Under the pieces are notes generated by a model. It was given only the letters and a program-made list of their open reading frames with translations, did no database searches and had not been told where the DNA came from. A program made the position numbers and the translations under genes. Below are positions 5,923 to 8,645 of a stretch of DNA of 8,645 bases, one piece after another. Each line of letters opens with the position of its first letter. Within the stretch, counting starts at the first letter, position 1. This DNA is from DAOMOP01 sp035444405 (GTDB taxonomy: Bacteria > Pseudomonadota > Gammaproteobacteria > Burkholderiales > Rhodocyclaceae), in assembly GCA_035444405.1 (NCBI GenBank), contig DAOMOP010000171.1, positions 1-8,645 of the forward strand, read 5' to 3'.

Positions 5923-6804
5923 ATGAAACGCATCGCGCTGTTCGTTCTCACCAACGTCGCCATTCTGCTCGTGCTCAGCGTCGCGCTGCGCGTGCTGGGT
6001 GTCGAACGCATCCTCGACGAACAGGGCGCCGCGCTGGACCTCAACGCGCTGCTCGTGTTCGCGGCAGTGCTCGGCTTCGGCGGTTCGCTGATCTCGCTGG
6101 CGATGTCCAAATGGACCGCCAGGCACCTGACCGGCGCGCGGGTGATCAAGCAGCCTGCCGACCGGACCGAGGCATGGCTGGTCGATACGGTGCGTCGCCA
6201 GGCGCAGCAGGCCGGCATCGGCATGCCCGAGGTCGCGATCTACGACGCACCCGACGTCAACGCCTTCGCCACCGGCATGAACCGCAACAATGCCCTGGTG
6301 GCGGTCAGCACCGGACTGCTGCAGAACATGACCCGCGACGAGGCCGAGGCGGTGCTCGGGCATGAAGTCTCGCACGTCGCCAACGGCGACATGGTGACGC
6401 TGGCGCTGATCCAGGGCGTCGTCAACACCTTCGTGATCTTCCTCTCGCGCGTGATCGGCCACCTCGTCGATCGGGTCGTATTCAAGACCGAACGCGGCCA
6501 CGGGCCGGCGTTCTGGGTCACGACCATCGTTGCGCAGCTGGTGCTCGGCATTCTCGCCAGCGTGATCGTGATGTGGTTCTCGCGCCAGCGCGAATTCCGC
6601 GCCGACGCCGGCGGTGCACAGCTCGCCGGGCGTCAGAAGATGATCGCCGCCCTCGAGCGGCTGGCCGGCACGCGGGCCGAGCCGCTGCCCGACCAGATGG
6701 CCGCGTTCGGCATCTCGGGCCACATCGGCCACGGAATCAAGCGGCTGTTCATGACCCATCCGCCACTCGAGGAGCGCATTGCCGCACTCAAGCGCGGCGG
6801 CTGA
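5923..6804 (+). CDS. htpX: Membrane zinc metalloprotease HtpX (M48B)
   Basis: A 293-residue inner-membrane protease that degrades damaged or misfolded membrane proteins, working alongside FtsH in envelope quality control. Visible features are two N-terminal membrane helices (about 4-24 and 41-61), the zinc-binding and catalytic motif HEVSH (147-151), two further hydrophobic segments (about 159-180 and 196-219), and FSRQREFRADAGGA (219-232), whose Glu224 is the expected third zinc ligand. The C-terminal block HIGHGIKRLFMTHPPLEERIAAL (267-289) is also diagnostic. Length is normal for proteobacterial HtpX. The ATG at 5923 has GAGG 6 bases upstream and begins the conserved MKRIALFVLTN. In Escherichia coli htpX is induced by envelope stress through CpxR and by heat shock; I could not recognise a sigma-32 promoter here. 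The gene looks like its own unit. Confidence 0.97.
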   Translation: MKRIALFVLTNVAILLVLSVALRVLGVERILDEQGAALDLNALLVFAAVLGFGGSLISLAMSKWTARHLTGARVIKQPADRTEAWLVDTVRRQAQQAGIGMPEVAIYDAPDVNAFATGMNRNNALVAVSTGLLQNMTRDEAEAVLGHEVSHVANGDMVTLALIQGVVNTFVIFLSRVIGHLVDRVVFKTERGHGPAFWVTTIVAQLVLGILASVIVMWFSRQREFRADAGGAQLAGRQKMIAALERLAGTRAEPLPDQMAAFGISGHIGHGIKRLFMTHPPLEERIAALKRGG

Positions 6805-6879
6805 CGACACTGCGCGCGCGCCGTCGATGCGGTGCCGGCAGGCGCACTCGGCCGCCCGGCCGCTGCCGCCGGCCTCTGG

Positions 6880-6907
6880 TTGCAAAGCGCCCCCCCTGAC
6901 CTATCAT
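6880..6907 (+). promoter_or_regulatory. Likely sigma-70 promoter of the 66-residue protein gene
   Basis: TTGCAA (6880-6885, 4 of 6 to the -35 consensus), a 16-base spacer, and TATCAT (6902-6907, 5 of 6 to the -10). A start near 6914 gives a leader of about 50 bases before the ATG at 6965. It is the best two-part promoter in the window and implies that the small gene is transcribed independently of htpX. Confidence 0.5.
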
Positions 6908-6964
6908 GAAACGTGAGGTATCACGGCGCCGGTGACATATCCGGCCTCGCAGGAGGACGCGCAG

Positions 6965-7165
6965 ATGACCAAGACCCTCACGGCAACCTACGATGACCCG
7001 ACGGCGCTGATCAACGTCGTGGACGACCTGATCAACGACGGGCTCGAACGCGAGAAGATCTTCAGCGACAAGGAGAACAAGTTCGTCAAGGTCATCATTC
7101 CGGACACGATCGAGCCCGAGATCAGCGCGATCCTGAAACGCCACCATCCGACCAGCCTGCGCTGA
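6965..7165 (+). CDS. Small acidic protein of unknown function
   Basis: A 66-residue soluble protein that I cannot assign to a named family. The ATG at 6965 has a strong AGGAGG site 8 bases upstream and a promoter-like pair before it, so it is very probably translated. It starts with a short strand (TKTLTATY), then an amphipathic helix (DPTALINVVDDLINDGL), a second strand region (KIFSDKENKFVKVIIPD), a helix (EPEISAILKRH) and a short tail. The alternation suggests a compact alpha/beta fold, perhaps ferredoxin-like as in small stress-protein or regulatory domains (inference). It has no cysteines and no membrane segment. The 11 in-frame residues upstream (from 6932) are ruled out by the position of the ribosome site. 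It stands alone between htpX and the SpoIIAA-like gene. Confidence 0.8.
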   Translation: MTKTLTATYDDPTALINVVDDLINDGLEREKIFSDKENKFVKVIIPDTIEPEISAILKRHHPTSLR

Positions 7166-7362
7166 GCGGGCGGCGCGATCGCACGCAAGCCGACAGCGGC
7201 CGCGAGACGCACGACGAAGGCGGCAGCACGCCGCATCCGGCGCCCGAGGCTGCGTCGGGGCGGCAAGTGCGGCGTGCCCGTTCCGCTGCGCCTGCCCCCG
7301 CCCCTCCCCGGACCGAGCGCGGCGACGAACCAAAGGGCTCAGCCGGCAGACCAACCATCAAG

Positions 7363-7776
7363 ATGATCAAACACGAGCTCATCCCGGAGGAAGGCATTCT
7401 CGTCGTCAAGCTGGTCAATGCACTGCAGGCGGACGACTTCGAACGGCTCCGGCGCGAGGTCGACGCGCATCTGCGGATGCGCGGAAACCTGAAGGGCGTA
7501 ATGATTTGCGCGCGCGAGTTCCCGGGCTGGCAGAGCAGCGGGGCGATGCTGGCGCACCTGAAGTTCGTGCACGATCACCATCGCCACGTCGCCCGTGTCG
7601 CGATCGTCTCCGACGGTGCGGAACTGTCGATCCTGCCGCGCTTTGCCGAGCATTTCGTGGCAGCCGAGATCAGACATTTCGACTCCGAGAACATGAGCAC
7701 CGCACTGACCTGGCTGCGCGGCAACGCGCACGCGCAGGCGACCGAGCGAATCGCTCCGGACGAGCCGTCACCCTAG
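7363..7776 (+). CDS. SpoIIAA-like / STAS-fold protein
   Basis: A 137-residue cytosolic protein resembling the SpoIIAA-like (DUF3478) family, whose fold is shared by STAS and SEC14-type domains. Key blocks are GILVVKLVNALQADDFERL (11-29), the strand KGVMICAREFPGW (44-56), the helix AMLAHLKFVHDHHRHVARVAIVSDGA (61-86), and the segment ILPRFAEHFVAAEIRHFDSENMSTALTWL (90-118). The family is known from structures but has no settled biochemical role; binding of small hydrophobic ligands or an anti-anti-sigma-like interaction has been considered. No conserved phosphoacceptor serine of true anti-anti-sigma factors can be assigned. The last 15 or so residues are a polar tail. I chose the ATG at 7363 because the conserved first strand starts there; it has no clear Shine-Dalgarno. 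The longer GTG start at 7267 adds an Arg/Ala/Pro-rich stretch unlike the family. Confidence 0.8.
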   Translation: MIKHELIPEEGILVVKLVNALQADDFERLRREVDAHLRMRGNLKGVMICAREFPGWQSSGAMLAHLKFVHDHHRHVARVAIVSDGAELSILPRFAEHFVAAEIRHFDSENMSTALTWLRGNAHAQATERIAPDEPSP

Positions 7777-7859
7777 GTCCACACGCTCGCGCCGCCGGAC
7801 CGATCCGTCCCGGTCACGCACCGGGGCGGCGGTGCACGTGCGCAGACGCGTGAATGCGG

Positions 7860-7865
7860 CATAAT
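7860..7865 (+). promoter_or_regulatory. Possible -10 element for the DUF4870-like gene
   Basis: CATAAT (5 of 6 to TATAAT), 30 bases before the start codon at 7896 and following the SpoIIAA-like gene's stop by about 84 bases. No clear -35. The ten bases GCGGCATAAT also occur before the NYN gene. Confidence 0.35.
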
Positions 7866-7895
7866 CTGCCTAAGCCACATGGAGGAGCGTCAAAC

Positions 7896-8255
7896 ATGTA
7901 CGACGAGCCACTCGCGGAATCGCTGAAATCGGGCAAGACCCTCACTGCGGTGATTTACGGGCTATATGCTTCGTCGTTCTTCGTCGGCATCACCGCGCTC
8001 ATCGCGATCATCATCAACTACGTGAAGATCGGCGACCTCGCCGGCACATTTCTCGAGAGCCACTTCCGCTGGCAGATCCGCACGTTCTGGATCGGCCTGG
8101 CAGGATCGGTGATCGGCACGGTCACGACGCCGCTCATGATCGGCTGGCCCATCCTCGCGCTCACCGCGATCTGGGTGATCTACCGCATCGTGCGCGGCTT
8201 CATGCGTCTGGGCGACAACAAGGCAATGTACGCCGAATTGTCGCCGGCGCGCTGA
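7896..8255 (+). CDS. Small three-helix membrane protein, DUF4870/Tic20-like
   Basis: A 119-residue inner-membrane protein with a short polar N-terminus, membrane segments at about 17-42, 62-80 and 84-103, and a short charged C-terminus. The motif SHFRWQIRTFWIGL (55-68) between helices one and two, and the ending WVIYRIVRGFMRLGDNKAM (93-111), are typical of proteobacterial proteins annotated as DUF4870 family. The family has no established function. The ATG at 7896 is preceded by GGAGGAG with 8 bases from AGGAG to the start, so this start is secure; the in-frame reading back to 7854 is excluded by it. The alpha/beta hydrolase gene follows after 70 bases on the same strand and could share its transcript, although a short palindrome separates them. 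Confidence 0.85.
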   Translation: MYDEPLAESLKSGKTLTAVIYGLYASSFFVGITALIAIIINYVKIGDLAGTFLESHFRWQIRTFWIGLAGSVIGTVTTPLMIGWPILALTAIWVIYRIVRGFMRLGDNKAMYAELSPAR

Positions 8256-8260
8256 CCGCC

Positions 8261-8274
8261 CGCAACGCGTTGCG
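8261..8274. terminator. 14-bp palindrome after the DUF4870-like gene
   Basis: CGCAACGCGTTGCG is a perfect palindrome 5 bases after the stop codon. Its small or absent loop and the lack of a T-tract make terminator function uncertain. Confidence 0.25.
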
Positions 8275-8325
8275 CGCGCATCACGGCGGCCCACTGCCGC
8301 AACACCGGAGGCGGCGCGGCTGAGC

Positions 8326-8645
8326 ATGCACGGACGGCTCGAGGCGGTCGTGCTGGTCCACGGGCTGTGGATGCGCGGCATCGTCTTCGCGCTGCAGCGC
8401 CGACGCCTGGCCCGACGCGGCTTTGCCGTGCATGCGTTCTCGTACCCGTCGATGCGCGGCACGCTCGCGGCCAACGCGCGCGCGCTGGCGGCCTTCGTCG
8501 CCGGCGTGGCGGGCACGCGCGTGCACCTCGTGGGCCACAGCCTCGGCGGCGTGATCGCGCTGGTGTTGATCCCGGCGCTGGCCGTGGTCGGGCTGGTGGC
8601 GGCGTCCGGCGGCGTTGCGTTGGCTTTGCTGCTGCCTGCAGTCAT
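8326..8645 (+). CDS. Alpha/beta hydrolase (lipase/esterase-like), partial
   Basis: Partial: 106 codons, then the frame leaves the right edge. The N-terminus matches the alpha/beta hydrolase core: strand then oxyanion-hole region AVVLVHGLWMRG (7-18), a helix with FALQRRRLARRGF (21-33), strand AVHAFSYPS (34-42), and the nucleophile elbow VGHSLGG (69-75) with Ser72 as the expected catalytic serine. Family members of this type act as esterases, lipases or related hydrolases; no substrate can be inferred. After the elbow, residues 76-106 are almost wholly Val/Ala/Leu/Gly/Ile and uncharged, resembling a membrane segment more than the usual amphipathic helix and strand. The ATG at 8326 lies 14 bases after a GGAGG, farther than optimal. 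It follows the DUF4870-like gene by 70 bases. Confidence 0.8.
   Translation, partial: MHGRLEAVVLVHGLWMRGIVFALQRRRLARRGFAVHAFSYPSMRGTLAANARALAAFVAGVAGTRVHLVGHSLGGVIALVLIPALAVVGLVAASGGVALALLLPAV

Noticed and set aside
5584..6885. Long minus-strand open frame (433 codons) opposite htpX and the end of the HDOD gene
   Set aside because: It runs antisense to a clear M48B protease gene, is His/Arg/Asp-rich without domain features, and spans two genes and their gap.
7267..7362. GTG-initiated N-terminal extension of the SpoIIAA-like protein
   Set aside because: The extra 32 residues are Arg/Ala/Pro-rich, precede the conserved first strand and have no ribosome site.

Overview
This 8.6 kb, high-GC window (roughly two thirds GC by eye, with strong G/C preference at third codon positions) looks like chromosomal DNA of a betaproteobacterium. 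The gene families and an FNR/DNR-type operator would suit a facultatively anaerobic or denitrifying lineage such as the Rhodocyclales. That placement is an inference from gene content, not a database result. No rRNA, tRNA, CRISPR array, insertion sequence or integrase was seen.

Left part, minus strand (1-3920). Reading leftwards from a divergent control region are: a secreted cytochrome with an ethylbenzene-dehydrogenase-type haem-binding (EB_dh) domain; a membrane-anchored tetrahaem quinol dehydrogenase of the NapC/NirT family; a small DUF423 membrane protein; and a NYN-domain (LabA/DUF88) protein with a LOTUS/OST-HTH-like C-terminus that runs off the left edge. The cytochrome gene has a near-perfect FNR/DNR box (TTGAT-N4-GTCAA, 3904-3917) placed about 41 bases upstream of the start expected from a TAGCAT -10 element, so it is probably induced under low oxygen. 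The cytochrome and NapC/NirT genes together look like an oxygen-regulated chain from quinol to periplasm, with no recognisable terminal reductase beside them. This is the most interesting part of the window.

Right part, plus strand (4194-8645). Here are a xanthine phosphoribosyltransferase gene (xpt), an HDOD-domain signalling protein, the HtpX membrane protease, a 66-residue conserved-looking protein of unknown function, a SpoIIAA-like/STAS protein, a three-helix DUF4870-like membrane protein, and the start of an alpha/beta hydrolase cut by the right edge. Most are separated by 70-200 bases and several have their own promoter-like elements, so they look like small independent units (housekeeping, envelope quality control, signalling) rather than one operon.

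The two halves are divergent around a gene-free region of about 550 bases (3711-4258). It holds the FNR-regulated promoter with a leader carrying hexamer repeats on one side and the xpt promoter on the other. Several intergenic inverted repeats could end transcription, but none is followed by a T-tract.
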